From assembly GCA_017303575.1 (NCBI GenBank), contig JAFLCL010000009.1, forward strand, positions 1 through 64,000: 64,000 bases of DNA, given 5' to 3'. Under the pieces are notes generated by a model. That model searched no databases. It had not been told where the DNA came from and saw only the letters and a list, made by a program, of their open reading frames with translations. This stretch comes from Deltaproteobacteria bacterium. GTDB lineage: Bacteria > Myxococcota_A > Polyangia > Polyangiales > Sandaracinaceae. Below, piece by piece: positions 51,256-59,663 of this stretch; within the stretch, counting starts at the first letter, position 1; each line of letters begins with the position of its first letter. Made by a program: the position numbers and the translations under genes.

Positions 51256-52197
51256 ATGACGTACCCGATCGGAACGCCCGGCACTCCGTGGGAGGCCAGA
51301 GAGCGTGCGGCCTGGCGCGCAGCCCAGCGCAAGCAGCGCAGCTACGCAGACGACGTGCTCCGTGTGGTCGAGCGTCTGCGCGACCGTGCCGAGGTGGTGG
51401 AGTACGGACGGCTCGAGGAGGGCGCAGACGGCGTGCTGCCGCTGGTCGCGCTGCGCACGAGGGACTGGGACGCCGAGCTTCCCGTGCTGCTCGTGACCGG
51501 TGGCGTGCACGGCTATGAGACGAGCGGCGTGCACGGGGCGCTGCGCTTCGCGGCCGATCACCTGAACGACTACGTGGGGCGCGCGAACGTGCTCGTCGCG
51601 CCCTGCGTGAGCCCGTGGGCCTACGAGCGGATCCAGCGCTGGAACCCGCACGCGGTGGATCCGAACCGCTCGTTCAAGCCCGATGGACGCAGCCAGGAGT
51701 CGTCGTCGCTGATGCGTCTGCTCGCGGCGACGACGGGCCGCGTGATCCTGCACGTCGACCTGCACGAGACGACCGACACCGACGAGACCGAGTTCCGCCC
51801 TGCGCTCGCGGCGCGCGATGGCAAGCCGCACGAGCCGGGCACGATCCCCGACGGTTTCTACCTCGTCGACGACACCGACCATCCGCAGCCCGACTTCCAA
51901 GCCGCCATCATCGACGCGGTCTCGAAGGTCACCCACATCGCGCCCGCCGATGCGGACGGAACCATCATCGGATCGGTCGTGGTCGCGCCCGGTGTGATCC
52001 GCTATCCGCTCGCATCGCTCGGCCTGTGCGCGGGCATGACGAAGGCTCGCTACAGGACGACGACGGAGGTCTACCCCGACAGCCCGCGCGCCACGCCCGA
52101 GCAGTGCAACGCCGCGCAGGTCGCCGCGGTCCGCGCAGGCATCGCGTTCGTGTTGGATCACGAACGGGCAGGTGATGGCCGCGATCGATCCGCTTGA
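51256..52197 (+). CDS. M14-family zinc carboxypeptidase-like protein
   Basis: The start at 51256 gives 313 residues. Zinc ligands appear in GGVHGYETSG (His85, Glu88) and the HVDLHE region (His166/His170), with Arg/Asn-rich motif DPNRSF. The family includes carboxypeptidases and succinylglutamate desuccinylase-type deacylases. No signal peptide is seen, so it is cytoplasmic. Confidence 0.8.
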   Translation: MTYPIGTPGTPWEARERAAWRAAQRKQRSYADDVLRVVERLRDRAEVVEYGRLEEGADGVLPLVALRTRDWDAELPVLLVTGGVHGYETSGVHGALRFAADHLNDYVGRANVLVAPCVSPWAYERIQRWNPHAVDPNRSFKPDGRSQESSSLMRLLAATTGRVILHVDLHETTDTDETEFRPALAARDGKPHEPGTIPDGFYLVDDTDHPQPDFQAAIIDAVSKVTHIAPADADGTIIGSVVVAPGVIRYPLASLGLCAGMTKARYRTTTEVYPDSPRATPEQCNAAQVAAVRAGIAFVLDHERAGDGRDRSA

Positions 52198-52229
52198 ACC
52201 GATCGATCGAGGCCGCACGCTCTCTCGTC

Positions 52230-53141
52230 ATGCAACCGATCACGACCGTCACCCAGGAAGCCAACGTCACGCAGCGCCGCACCCTCGCGCGTCGTCGACG
52301 CCTGCCCGCACCGTCGGAAGGGTTCCTCGGGCCGGGGCACACGGCGATCGAGGTGATCCGTCCCGATGCGCTGCACCTGAGTGATCCGTTCGTGCTCCTG
52401 ATGGACGATCGCCTCGATTTCCCCGCGGGCCTCCAGGTCGGCGGCGCGCATCCGCACGCGGGCCTCGAGACGGTGACGTTCGTGATCGAGGGGGAGATGG
52501 AGGATCGCGACGAGGGCGTGCTGCGGGCGGGCGATCTCGTGTGGATGACGGCGGGTCGCGGCATCGTGCACAGCGAGCACGTGCATTCCTCGGGTGTGCC
52601 CACCCGCGTGCTCCAGCTGTGGGTGACGCTGCCGGAGCGCTCGCGCGATGCGGATCCGCGCTTCGAGATCGTGCGCGCGAGCGAGGTGCCCGTGCACCGT
52701 GCCGAGGGTGTCGAGGCGCGCCTCTACAGCGGCAGCACGCACGGCCTCCTCAGCAAGACGCTCAACCACGTGCCCGTCACGCTGCTCGACGTGCACCTCG
52801 CGCCGCACGCGCGCTTCACGCAGTCGTTGCCTGCGTCGCACGACGGCTTTCTCTATCCGCTCGCGGGCTCGCTGCGCGTGAGCGAGAGCGATGCGCCGCT
52901 CGGTGTGGGTGAGATCGGCTGGCTCGATCGGCGCGAGGGCGGGGGCGAGACGACGCTCGAGCTCGTCGCCGGCGAGTCGGGTGCGCGCGTGGCCCTCTAC
53001 GCAGGCGCGCGACAAGGCGAGCCGACGGTGCAACACGGACCCTTCGTGGCGGGTAGCGCAGAGGGCATCGCGCGCATGTTCCACGCCTACCGAGCAGGTC
53101 GCTTCACGCCGATGAGCTCGCTCTCGCCTTCTCGCGCATGA
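52230..53141 (+). CDS. second pirin family protein
   Basis: The start at 52230 gives 303 residues; a TTG at 52194 is in frame and would overlap the previous gene by 4 bp. Pirin features: FLGPGHTAIEVI, the metal site HPHAGLETVTFVIEGEMEDRD and WMTAGRGIVHSEH. It is paralogous to the pirin at 43698. Confidence 0.85.
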   Translation: MQPITTVTQEANVTQRRTLARRRRLPAPSEGFLGPGHTAIEVIRPDALHLSDPFVLLMDDRLDFPAGLQVGGAHPHAGLETVTFVIEGEMEDRDEGVLRAGDLVWMTAGRGIVHSEHVHSSGVPTRVLQLWVTLPERSRDADPRFEIVRASEVPVHRAEGVEARLYSGSTHGLLSKTLNHVPVTLLDVHLAPHARFTQSLPASHDGFLYPLAGSLRVSESDAPLGVGEIGWLDRREGGGETTLELVAGESGARVALYAGARQGEPTVQHGPFVAGSAEGIARMFHAYRAGRFTPMSSLSPSRA

Positions 53142-53178
53142 GCGCGTCAGGAGGACGACACGACGCGGTCTACGGACT

Positions 53179-53251
53179 GGGTCTGTAGCTCAGCAGGGAG
53201 AGCACCGCGCTTGCATCGCGGAGGCAAGGGGTTCGAGTCCCCTCGGATCCA
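53179..53251 (+). tRNA. tRNA-Ala(TGC)
   Basis: A 73-nt cloverleaf with anticodon TGC, D-arm GCTCAGCAGGGAGAGC, T-arm AGGGG TTCGAGT CCCCT and the alanine identity pair G3:U70, with A73. No CCA encoded. It is first in a tight tRNA cluster. Confidence 0.85.
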
Positions 53252-53278
53252 AACGCGGTCTCGTCGTGCCGCGGTCGT

Positions 53279-53346
53279 CCCTCGGGCTCTGGGATCCGAC
53301 GCCTCTCATACGGGCGTTCGCGACGGTTCGATTCCGTCACGAGGGA
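53279..53346 (+). tRNA. tRNA-like gene with CAT anticodon and deficient D-arm
   Basis: A 68-nt candidate: acceptor CCCTCGG/ACGAGGG with one mismatch, anticodon stem CGCCT/GGGCG with loop CTCATAC, T-arm GACGG TTCGATT CCGTC and A73. The D-region is too short for a normal D-arm. It may be a divergent or decayed Met/Ile-type tRNA. Confidence 0.4.
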
Positions 53347-53374
53347 GTCGTTCGTCGTGCTCGTGGAGAGCGAG

Positions 53375-53446
53375 CGGGGTGTGGCGCAGTGGAAGCGCGC
53401 TCGGTTCGGGACCGAGAGGTCGTGGGTTCGATCCCCACCACCCCGA
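53375..53446 (+). tRNA. tRNA-Pro(CGG)
   Basis: A 72-nt cloverleaf: acceptor CGGGGTG/CACCCCG with C1:G72 and A73 (proline identity), anticodon loop TTCGGGA (CGG) and T-arm GTGGG TTCGATC CCCAC. The D-arm is small (GCGCAGTGGAAGCGC). Confidence 0.85.
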
Positions 53447-53471
53447 GGCAGTCGTTCGTTCTGTGTCTCTT

Positions 53472-53547
53472 GCCGTCGCAGACTCGTTCGGAGTGGGTCA
53501 CCGGTGTCTCGAACCGGGTGAAGCGGGTTCGAATCCCGTCGACGGTG
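53472..53547 (+). tRNA. tRNA-like gene with CTC anticodon (Glu-like)
   Basis: A 76-nt candidate: acceptor GCCGTCG/CGACGGT (one G-T), weak D-arm (ACT/AGT), anticodon stem CCGGT/ACCGG with loop GTCTCGA, T-arm GCGGG TTCGAAT CCCGT, G73 as in tRNA-Glu. The anticodon stem can extend beyond normal length, so it may be divergent. Confidence 0.45.
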
Positions 53548-53575
53548 CTCTCGCTCGCTCGCTACGCTCGTCCTC

Positions 53576-53872
53576 ATGGAGACCGAGTACGTCGAGGCCG
53601 AAGGCGGCGTTCGCATGTTCCACGTGGCGTGGCGTCGCTGGCGTGACGAGCCCTACGTGCCGGTGACGGTCGCGATCACCGAAGGCCACGGCGGTCGCGA
53701 CGAGATCGGCGGCATCGAGTGCGAGCTCGGCGGCTTCGATCCCGAGTTCCTCGCCAAGGCGGTGACCTTCGCGCTCGCGCTCACCAAGGACCGCTCCACG
53801 CAGTGCATCGTGATCGACGCGCTGGTCGACGCGTACGTGCAGGGCCGCACGATCGAGCTCCACGGCAGCTGA
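53576..53872 (+). CDS. unknown 98-residue protein
   Basis: The product starts at ATG 53576, 29 bp after the Glu-like tRNA. It is a mixed alpha/beta protein (VRMFHVAWRRWRDE, VPVTVAITEG, then an amphipathic helix and VIDALVDAYVQG). No motif is recognised. Confidence 0.55.
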   Translation: METEYVEAEGGVRMFHVAWRRWRDEPYVPVTVAITEGHGGRDEIGGIECELGGFDPEFLAKAVTFALALTKDRSTQCIVIDALVDAYVQGRTIELHGS

Positions 53873-53881
53873 CCGACGCGA

Positions 53882-54307
53882 TCAGAAGGTGATCTTCACC
53901 GAGTCCGCCGAGCGCTTCGCGGGGCCGTGGAAGACGATCTCGAGGTTGTTGCCCGCGGGGTCGATCACGAAGCCTGCGTAGTAGCCGGGGTGGTAGGGGC
54001 GGGGGCCGGGCTTGCCGTTGTCTTTGCCGCCTGCCGCGATCGCCGCCGTATACGCGGCCTCGACCATCGTTTGGTCGCGCGCTTGGAACGCCAGGTGACA
54101 ACGCCCCGTCGTCTTGCCGGCGGCGGCCTTGCTGTCCTTCGTCGAGACGAAGAGCTCGTCGCAGTAGAAGAACTCGTCGGTCGAGACCATCGGCACGCCG
54201 AGCACCTCGAAGATCGCGCCGTAGAAGCGCTTCGCGGCGGGCAGATCGTCGACGACGAGCTGGAGGTGATCGATCAGCCGACCGCGATGTAGCTCTTGCG
54301 TCTCCAT
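53882..54307 (-). CDS. VOC (glyoxalase-fold) family protein
   Basis: The start at 54307 gives 141 residues. LIDHLQLVVDDLPAAKRFYGAIFEVLG, RCHLAFQARDQTMVEAAY and YYAGFVIDPAGNNLEIVFHG are typical of a single VOC domain. It resembles the VOC protein at 44792 in the GYYxGFVIDPxGNN end. Substrate unknown. Confidence 0.88.
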   Translation of the reverse strand: METQELHRGRLIDHLQLVVDDLPAAKRFYGAIFEVLGVPMVSTDEFFYCDELFVSTKDSKAAAGKTTGRCHLAFQARDQTMVEAAYTAAIAAGGKDNGKPGPRPYHPGYYAGFVIDPAGNNLEIVFHGPAKRSADSVKITF

Positions 54308-54411
54308 GACTGTCTCCTTGCGAGCGATGCAGATAGCACTCGAGCACGGCATGACCCGAGGGCAGTCGCGGCTGATCCCCTGCGCGGTCCGCCCCGCGCG
54401 ACCGAGGCGAG

Positions 54412-55140
54412 TCAGGGCGTGATCTCGAGATCGAGCTCGAAGGTCTGCGGGCCGCCCGTCGAGTCGCTGTCGAGCACGAGGTAGTACGGCGCTGCCGCGC
54501 TGCCGGAGTTCGTATAGCGCAGCGTCTCGGCGCCCGAGCTCGAGGCATCGGCGCTCGCGACGCAGCTCGCGACCACGGGGCAGCGCTCGAGGAGGTAGAC
54601 GACGCCGTCGCCTGCATGACGGTACGTCGCCGTGAGCGACTGGCCCGGCGCCAGCATCACGCGGACCGAGCCGTCGCGACCGGGCGCCGTCACCGTGCAT
54701 GCGCCCGCGAGGTCGTTGAGGTTCGACGCGAGCGTGCCGCGGTAGAGGCCCGCGCTCGTCGCGGTGCTGGGGCAGAAGTCGGCGATCAACGACCGACGCG
54801 TGGCCGGTGCGTCGTCGGCGCTGAACGTATCGGGCCCCACGAACGCATCGGAGGAGGCGAACGCATCCGACGCGGTGAACGCATCGCTCGCCGTGAAGGC
54901 GTCGTCGGCCGCGAACGCATCGAGCGCGCTCGGCGCGTCGAGATCGAGAGGCGCATCGACCGCGGTGAACGCGTCGTCGCCTTCCACGAGCGCATCGAGC
55001 GCAGGGGCCGCATCCGCAGCGAATGCATCGGCGCTCGGTGTCGCCGCATCGAGTGCGGGCTCGACAGGATCACCGCAGGCCGCGACGGTACCAGCGAGGA
55101 CGACGAGGAGCAGGCAGGAGGACGAAGGGAAGGACGACAT
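54412..55140 (-). CDS. lipoprotein with Asp-Ala-Phe repeat spacer
   Basis: The start at 55140 gives 242 residues with a signal ending TVAAC (lipobox). A long spacer of DAF-type repeats (DAFTASDAFTASDAF and similar) is followed by a C-terminal domain with several Cys residues and a beta-rich pre-peptidase-like segment (YYLVLDSDSTGGPQTFELDLEIT). Such repeat-rich lipoproteins are common in Sandaracinus-like genomes. Confidence 0.75.
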   Translation of the reverse strand: MSSFPSSSCLLLVVLAGTVAACGDPVEPALDAATPSADAFAADAAPALDALVEGDDAFTAVDAPLDLDAPSALDAFAADDAFTASDAFTASDAFASSDAFVGPDTFSADDAPATRRSLIADFCPSTATSAGLYRGTLASNLNDLAGACTVTAPGRDGSVRVMLAPGQSLTATYRHAGDGVVYLLERCPVVASCVASADASSSGAETLRYTNSGSAAAPYYLVLDSDSTGGPQTFELDLEITP

Positions 55141-55180
55141 GGCGCGACTCTGTCTCGCCACGACCTCACGCGCTCCCGGC

Positions 55181-55690
55181 TCACGCCTTCTTCTTGGTGC
55201 TCGCCTTCTTGGTGCTCGCCTTCTTGGCGCTCGTCTTCTTGGCGGCCGTCTTCGGAGTCGCGGGCTTCTTCTTCGCCTTGCTCGCGACGTTGAGCGCGAT
55301 CGCGTCGCGGAACAGCTGCTTCAGCGCGGGCTCGTCGAGCGCCTGCCCTTCGCGCACGTCGATGGCGCGCCGCACGTTGCCGTCGAGGCTCGCGTTGAAG
55401 AGCTTCTTCGGATCCGGGAGTGACGCGCCCTTCGCGAACGTCATCTTCACGTGCGTCGCATAGGACTCGCCGGTGCACACGATGCCGTCGCGCGAGAAGA
55501 CGGGCGTGCCCATCCACTTCCACTCCTCGACGATCTCCGGGTCGACCTCGCGGAGGAGCGCGCGCACGCGGCTCAAGACCTCGCCACGCCAGTCGCCGAG
55601 TGAGGCGATGCGCGCGTCGATCTTCTTCGAAGCCTCGCTCGTGGACGTCGTGTTGTCGGACTGTGCGCTCTTGGACGGGGCCTTCGTCAT
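55181..55690 (-). CDS. DUF1801-like protein with Lys/Ala-rich tail
   Basis: The start at 55690 gives 169 residues. ARIASLGDWRGEVLSRVRALLREVDPEIVEEWKWMGTPVFS and ATHVKMTFAKGASLPDPKKLFNAS are typical of DUF1801/YdhG-type proteins (iron-chaperone-like fold). The C-terminus is a repeated KKASTKKAS-type tail suggesting nucleic-acid contact. Confidence 0.8.
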   Translation of the reverse strand: MTKAPSKSAQSDNTTSTSEASKKIDARIASLGDWRGEVLSRVRALLREVDPEIVEEWKWMGTPVFSRDGIVCTGESYATHVKMTFAKGASLPDPKKLFNASLDGNVRRAIDVREGQALDEPALKQLFRDAIALNVASKAKKKPATPKTAAKKTSAKKASTKKASTKKKA

Positions 55691-55777
55691 CGGTGCCTCC
55701 ACCGGCGCATGTATCGCACCCAGCGCATCGGCTTGGGAATGCGCGCATCGATCGACGTGCGTGGTACGGGTCGGCCC

Positions 55778-56605
55778 ATGAGGCCTTGGATCCCGTGCGT
55801 GCTCGCGATCGTCGGTGCGCTGTTCGTCACGAGCGGAGCGGGCGCGGAGCATCCGCGGTGGGCCGCGAGCGCGAAGCAGACGAGCACGTCCGCGGGATGC
55901 ACCACACGGCGGGTGGTGCCGTCGGTCCAGATCGAGCGCTTCGTCGAAGAGCCTGCGCAGTTCGTTCGTCGACTGCGCGCGGCGATGCGTCGAGGCCCGA
56001 CAGACGTGATGCGCGGCGGCCGCGGAGAGGTCGCAGAGGTGCGCGTCTCGGCTTCGGCGTGCGCGATCGTGCTGAGCCCCGAGGCCATCACGCACTACAC
56101 CACGTGGCGGCGCGCGACCGACGCGACGGGCTTCCGCAGTGCGCTGATCGTGCGTCGTGCGCGGGGCGCCCCGATCGTGATCGAGCCCGATGCGCAGCAG
56201 ATCGCGAGCGGCGTTCTGCCCATCGCGTGCGCGCCCACACCGGACGCCTCGCTCTGTCTCCCCGATCGCGGCGCGATCGAGGTCCGGCGGTTCGACGCGC
56301 TCGGCGTCGAGATCGACACGCCCACGGGCTGGACGTGGAGCGGGAGCCCGACGGGACTCGTCCTCGAAGATCCCTCGCACCCCGAGGTCTCGCTCCGACT
56401 CGTGCCATGGCGAGCGGGTGATGCGGCGCTGCCGCGCGATGCGATCGTCCTCGAGACGGGCGCGTTCTACGCGCGCATCCGCGAAGGACGCGCGACCACG
56501 GTCGTCGTGGAGCTCCCGAGGGGAGAGGGAGGTCGCCTCGTGTGCAGGGCGAGTGAGGAGCTCGAGGATCTCTGCGTGTCGCTGAGACGCATCGCGCCGA
56601 GCTGA
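55778..56605 (+). CDS. secreted protein of unknown function
   Basis: The start at 55778 gives 275 residues with a signal peptide (MRPWIPCVLAIVGALFVTSGAGA). The mature part has few motifs: paired Cys, beta-rich segments and VEIDTPTGWTWSGSPTGLVLEDPSHPEVSLRLVP. The reading frame extends upstream without a signal. Probably periplasmic or exported. Confidence 0.6.
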   Translation: MRPWIPCVLAIVGALFVTSGAGAEHPRWAASAKQTSTSAGCTTRRVVPSVQIERFVEEPAQFVRRLRAAMRRGPTDVMRGGRGEVAEVRVSASACAIVLSPEAITHYTTWRRATDATGFRSALIVRRARGAPIVIEPDAQQIASGVLPIACAPTPDASLCLPDRGAIEVRRFDALGVEIDTPTGWTWSGSPTGLVLEDPSHPEVSLRLVPWRAGDAALPRDAIVLETGAFYARIREGRATTVVVELPRGEGGRLVCRASEELEDLCVSLRRIAPS

Positions 56606-56615
56606 TCCCGCACGC

Positions 56616-57326
56616 TCACGCCGATCGGGTGGCCGCGAGGGTCAGCGGGGCAGCGTGTGCGAGCGCCGAGGCGGACTTGCACGACACGATCGCCGGAGCC
56701 TCGCGCACGAGCGACTCGTCCTCGAGCGCAGCGACCATGAAGAGCGCGTAGTCGATGCGGCGCGTGAGGTTCGACGCGAGCACGGGATCGCCCACGTGGC
56801 GGCTCCACACGGGCAGGCCCTCGCTCGGCCCCTCCTCGAGATCGCTGCCGCGAACGACCGTCCAGCGGGTGTCGCTCTCGAAGATGCGCCGACACGCCTC
56901 GACCTGATCGTCGAGCTCGGCGAGCCGGAAGAGACGGGCGATCCAGGCGAGGATCGGGACGAGCAGGGTGAAGAACATCGAGTAGCGATCCTGGCCGTCG
57001 CGGCTGATGTGCCAGCCGCACGAGAAGACGAGACGCGCGCCCGGCCTCGCGAAGTCCATGACCGCCTGGGCGGTGCCCGACGCGTACTGCTGCACGCCCC
57101 ACGGCGCGAGCACGGTGAGCACCCCATCGCACCCCTCCACCGCGCGACGGATGACGTCGCGATCGTTCGTCTTGCCGGGGACGATCGTGATGCGGTCGGC
57201 GAAACGATCGAGCTTGCCCACGCTCTCGGGACGACAGACGCCGACCACCTCGTGCCCGCGGTCGAGCGCGTGCGCGATCATGTAGTGGCCGAGCTTTCCC
57301 GAGGCGCCGACGATGCAGATCTTCAT
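56616..57326 (-). CDS. NmrA-like NAD(P)-binding protein
   Basis: The start at 57326 gives 236 residues behind AAGGAG. The Rossmann motif is MKICIVGASGKLGHYMIAHAL (GxxGxxG), followed by VVGVCRPESVGKLDRF, GKTNDRDVIRRAVEGCDGVLTVLAPWG and TRWTVVRGSDLEEGP, typical of atypical SDR (NmrA/SDR_a5) proteins. It faces a TetR gene across an operator-like inverted repeat. Confidence 0.85.
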   Translation of the reverse strand: MKICIVGASGKLGHYMIAHALDRGHEVVGVCRPESVGKLDRFADRITIVPGKTNDRDVIRRAVEGCDGVLTVLAPWGVQQYASGTAQAVMDFARPGARLVFSCGWHISRDGQDRYSMFFTLLVPILAWIARLFRLAELDDQVEACRRIFESDTRWTVVRGSDLEEGPSEGLPVWSRHVGDPVLASNLTRRIDYALFMVAALEDESLVREAPAIVSCKSASALAHAAPLTLAATRSA

Positions 57327-57388
57327 GGCTCTTTGCTCCTTGTCGCACGACGTCGATTGTCGACGTACGGCGTAAGTCAGGTGTGACG

Positions 57389-57420
57389 TACACCGTAAGC
57401 TTGTCAAGGCTTACGGTGTA
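57389..57420. promoter_or_regulatory. TetR operator (12-bp inverted repeat)
   Basis: TACACCGTAAGC (57389-57400) and its exact complement (57409-57420) flank TTGTCAAG. The spacer carries TTGACA on the minus strand, a likely -35 for the NmrA-like gene. A related half-site GACGTACGGCGTAAG lies at 57362-57376, so binding should control both divergent genes. Confidence 0.8.
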
Positions 57421-57437
57421 TGTTTCTCTTCGGCTCG

Positions 57438-58145
57438 ATGTCCACGTCGAAGAAGAGCTCGCGGATGACGACGCAGAAGGCCACGCAGAAGAGGGGGCGC
57501 GAGCCCCTCAGCCAGGAGCGCGTGCTGCGCGCGGCGCTCGAGATCGCCGATCGCGAGGGCATCGACGCGCTCTCGATGCGCAACGTCGCGGCGGCCGTCG
57601 GCGTGGAGGCGATGTCGCTCTACCACCACGTCGCGAACAAGGAGGACATGCTCGCGGGTCTCGTCGAGCTCGTGGCGGGCGAGATCGAGGTGCCCGTGAT
57701 CGGCGGTGCGTGGCGCGCGCAGATGAAGAAGCGAGCGCGGAGTGCCCACGCCGTGCTCGTGAAGCACCGGTGGGCGACGATGCTCTTCGTCTCACGACCC
57801 AACGTCGGGCCGAACATGCTGCGCTACGTGAACGCCACGCTCGGCTGTCTCGTCGAGGCGGGCTTCTCGTATCCCATGGCCGATCACGCGTGGCAGGTGA
57901 TCGACGGCCACGTCTACGGCTTCACGCTGCAGAAGCTCAACTTTCCCTTCGAGCCCGACCAGTACGCGGCGATGGCCAAGCACTACATCGAGTCGACGCC
58001 GATGGGCCCGTACCCCTTCCTCCACGAGCTCGCGCGTCACGTGGCGGATCATCGCCACGATGGCCTCCAGGACTTCGACTTCGGCCTCGACATGATCCTC
58101 GACGGCCTCGAGAAGGAGCTCGCGAAGCAGAAGAAGAAGCGCTGA
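57438..58145 (+). CDS. TetR-family regulator
   Basis: The start at 57438 gives 235 residues (57420 and 57465 are also in frame). The HTH is PLSQERVLRAALEIADREGIDALSMRNVAAAVGVEAMSLYHHVANKEDML, characteristic of TetR, and the C-terminal part is TetR_C_1-like (tetracycline-repressor type). It is divergent from the NmrA-like gene, which it probably represses. Confidence 0.9.
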   Translation: MSTSKKSSRMTTQKATQKRGREPLSQERVLRAALEIADREGIDALSMRNVAAAVGVEAMSLYHHVANKEDMLAGLVELVAGEIEVPVIGGAWRAQMKKRARSAHAVLVKHRWATMLFVSRPNVGPNMLRYVNATLGCLVEAGFSYPMADHAWQVIDGHVYGFTLQKLNFPFEPDQYAAMAKHYIESTPMGPYPFLHELARHVADHRHDGLQDFDFGLDMILDGLEKELAKQKKKR

Positions 58146-58297
58146 GAGAGCGAGAAGGAATCCCCGCTTCGGAAGCGGGCCGCGGCGGAGGGGGGTCCGA
58201 TGCTCAAACATCCTCGGCCTTCGGCCTGCGGAACTCGCCCTGGACCCCCCACCACCGCGTCCCTTTAGGCCGTGAAATCGATTGTTTCTCGCTCTCT
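58145..58297. repeat. nested palindromic intergenic element
   Basis: Outer arms of 12 bp (AGAGAGCGAGAA at 58145-58156, complement at 58286-58297) enclose CCCGCTT/AAGCGGG and GGGGGGTCC/GGACCCCCC repeats. It lies between convergent genes. A related end (TTTCTCG.TCTCTGAG) occurs at 60519-60533. No coding sequence. Confidence 0.55.
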
Positions 58298-58306
58298 GAG
58301 CGATCG

Positions 58307-59503
58307 TCAGGCTCGGCTCGGGATGTCTTCGAGCAGCGCGAGGGCGGCATCGCTCCAGAGCGCCTCGTGCTCCTGGCGTGATCGCTTGAGCACGGCGCGG
58401 TGGGTCTTGGCGACGGCGGCGGAGAGCGCGTCGTGCTCGGGGTGCGCAGCGCGGATCGCATGGAGCGCACGCGTGTAGCTCTGCGTCTTGGGCATGCGCT
58501 CGGTGCCTTGCACGAGCGCGTCGATCACCTCGAGCAGCGCCTCGCCTTCGAGGCGCGCCGCGACCTCGTCGCCCCACGCATCGAAGAACGGGCCGAGCGG
58601 TACACGAAGGGCAGGGTGGCTGCGCAGGCCACGCGGCTTGCGGAGCGCGAAGTGACGGTGGTTCTCGAGCGCCATCGAGGAGCCGTCGATCATCGACTTG
58701 TAGAGCTCACCCGCGGCCCACAGACGTCCTTCGTAACGAAGGCGCCGCTCGGGATCGAAGGGCGAGAGCGTGAGACCTCGGTACTGCAGCCGCAGCGGGT
58801 CGGTGATCGGCACGTCCCACATGTCGATCACACGATCGAGGTCACCGAAGTCGTGCGCGATCGTGGCTGCGGCGCGCAGCGCACCGACTCCGTCCTTCGC
58901 GCGCCAGAGCGATCCGAACACCTCGGCGTGCAGGCGCGTGACCTCGCCGATCGTGTCGAGAAGGGTCGCGCGCGCGGCCTTCGCCTCGGGCTGCTCGAAG
59001 CGCGCGAGCGCGGCGTACGCGCCGGCCGCGACAGTGAACCACTCGCCGAAGTGACCGCAGATCGGTGTGTGCTCGAGCGCGCTTCCCTTCGCGCCGAAGG
59101 ACTCGCGCGTGGTGAGCGGAAGGAAGTCCCAGCGGCGGCTCTCGAGGACGAGGCGCGCCATGTCGAGCGTGATCGCGAGCGAGCTCTCCTTCACGGGGAG
59201 GCCTACCCAGAGCTTGTGGCGGATCTGGTTGTCGACGTCGGTCGGCACCAGCGTGGCGCAGCTCAAGTAGTGCGCGCTCAGACAGAGACGAAAGTACGCG
59301 AAGTGTGAGAGCGGCTCGTCGACGGGCGCGAAGTCGAGCACGAAGCGCGCGGGCGGCGTCTGCCGGATCGCAGCGCCGTCGGGGTGATCGTCGAAGACGT
59401 AGGGCGCTGTGTTCTTCACCTGCGAGACGAGGAGCTCGGGCGCGATGCCGCGCGGCGGCTCGTTCGACGAGGCGCGACGCGGGGACTGACGGGGGCGTGA
59501 CAC
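58307..59503 (-). CDS. unknown 398-residue protein
   Basis: The product has an N-terminal Arg/Ser/Pro-rich tail and a mostly helical remainder, e.g. LLDTIGEVTRLHAEVFGSLWRAKDG and HFALRKPRGLRSHPALRVPLGPFFDAWGDEVAARLEG. No recognised motif and no signal peptide. Length and composition suggest a real, soluble protein. Confidence 0.6.
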   Translation of the reverse strand: MSRPRQSPRRASSNEPPRGIAPELLVSQVKNTAPYVFDDHPDGAAIRQTPPARFVLDFAPVDEPLSHFAYFRLCLSAHYLSCATLVPTDVDNQIRHKLWVGLPVKESSLAITLDMARLVLESRRWDFLPLTTRESFGAKGSALEHTPICGHFGEWFTVAAGAYAALARFEQPEAKAARATLLDTIGEVTRLHAEVFGSLWRAKDGVGALRAAATIAHDFGDLDRVIDMWDVPITDPLRLQYRGLTLSPFDPERRLRYEGRLWAAGELYKSMIDGSSMALENHRHFALRKPRGLRSHPALRVPLGPFFDAWGDEVAARLEGEALLEVIDALVQGTERMPKTQSYTRALHAIRAAHPEHDALSAAVAKTHRAVLKRSRQEHEALWSDAALALLEDIPSRA

Positions 59504-59519
59504 GGCCGCGTGTATAGCC

Positions 59520-59663
59520 CGTGCTCGTGGTGTCGGATGCCTGAGGCGAACGGTGCGCTCACCCCGGGGTGCAATCCCGGGGCAGTGAGAGCGGGCGCGC
59601 TTCGCGGCAAGCCGGCCGAGCCGGCTCGGTGTCGTGTCACACCGCGTGTCTGAAAGGGCTGGG
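59520..59663 (+). ncRNA. possible structured RNA / 5' leader
   Basis: The 144-bp gap contains CTCAC..GTGAG enclosing a perfect CCCCGGG/CCCGGGG stem with loop GTGCAAT, and another GC-rich palindrome (GCCGGCCGAGCCGGC) 40 bp on. It precedes the small gene at 59664. No known riboswitch consensus is recognised. Confidence 0.3.

Noticed and set aside
53170..53616. 148-codon minus-strand ORF over the tRNA array
   Set aside because: It consists of complement translations of tRNA T-arms (DSNPLHPV, DRTHDLSVPNRA and similar), so it is not a gene.
59520..59663. Cobalamin or other known riboswitch
   Set aside because: The conserved core sequences of known classes are not present.
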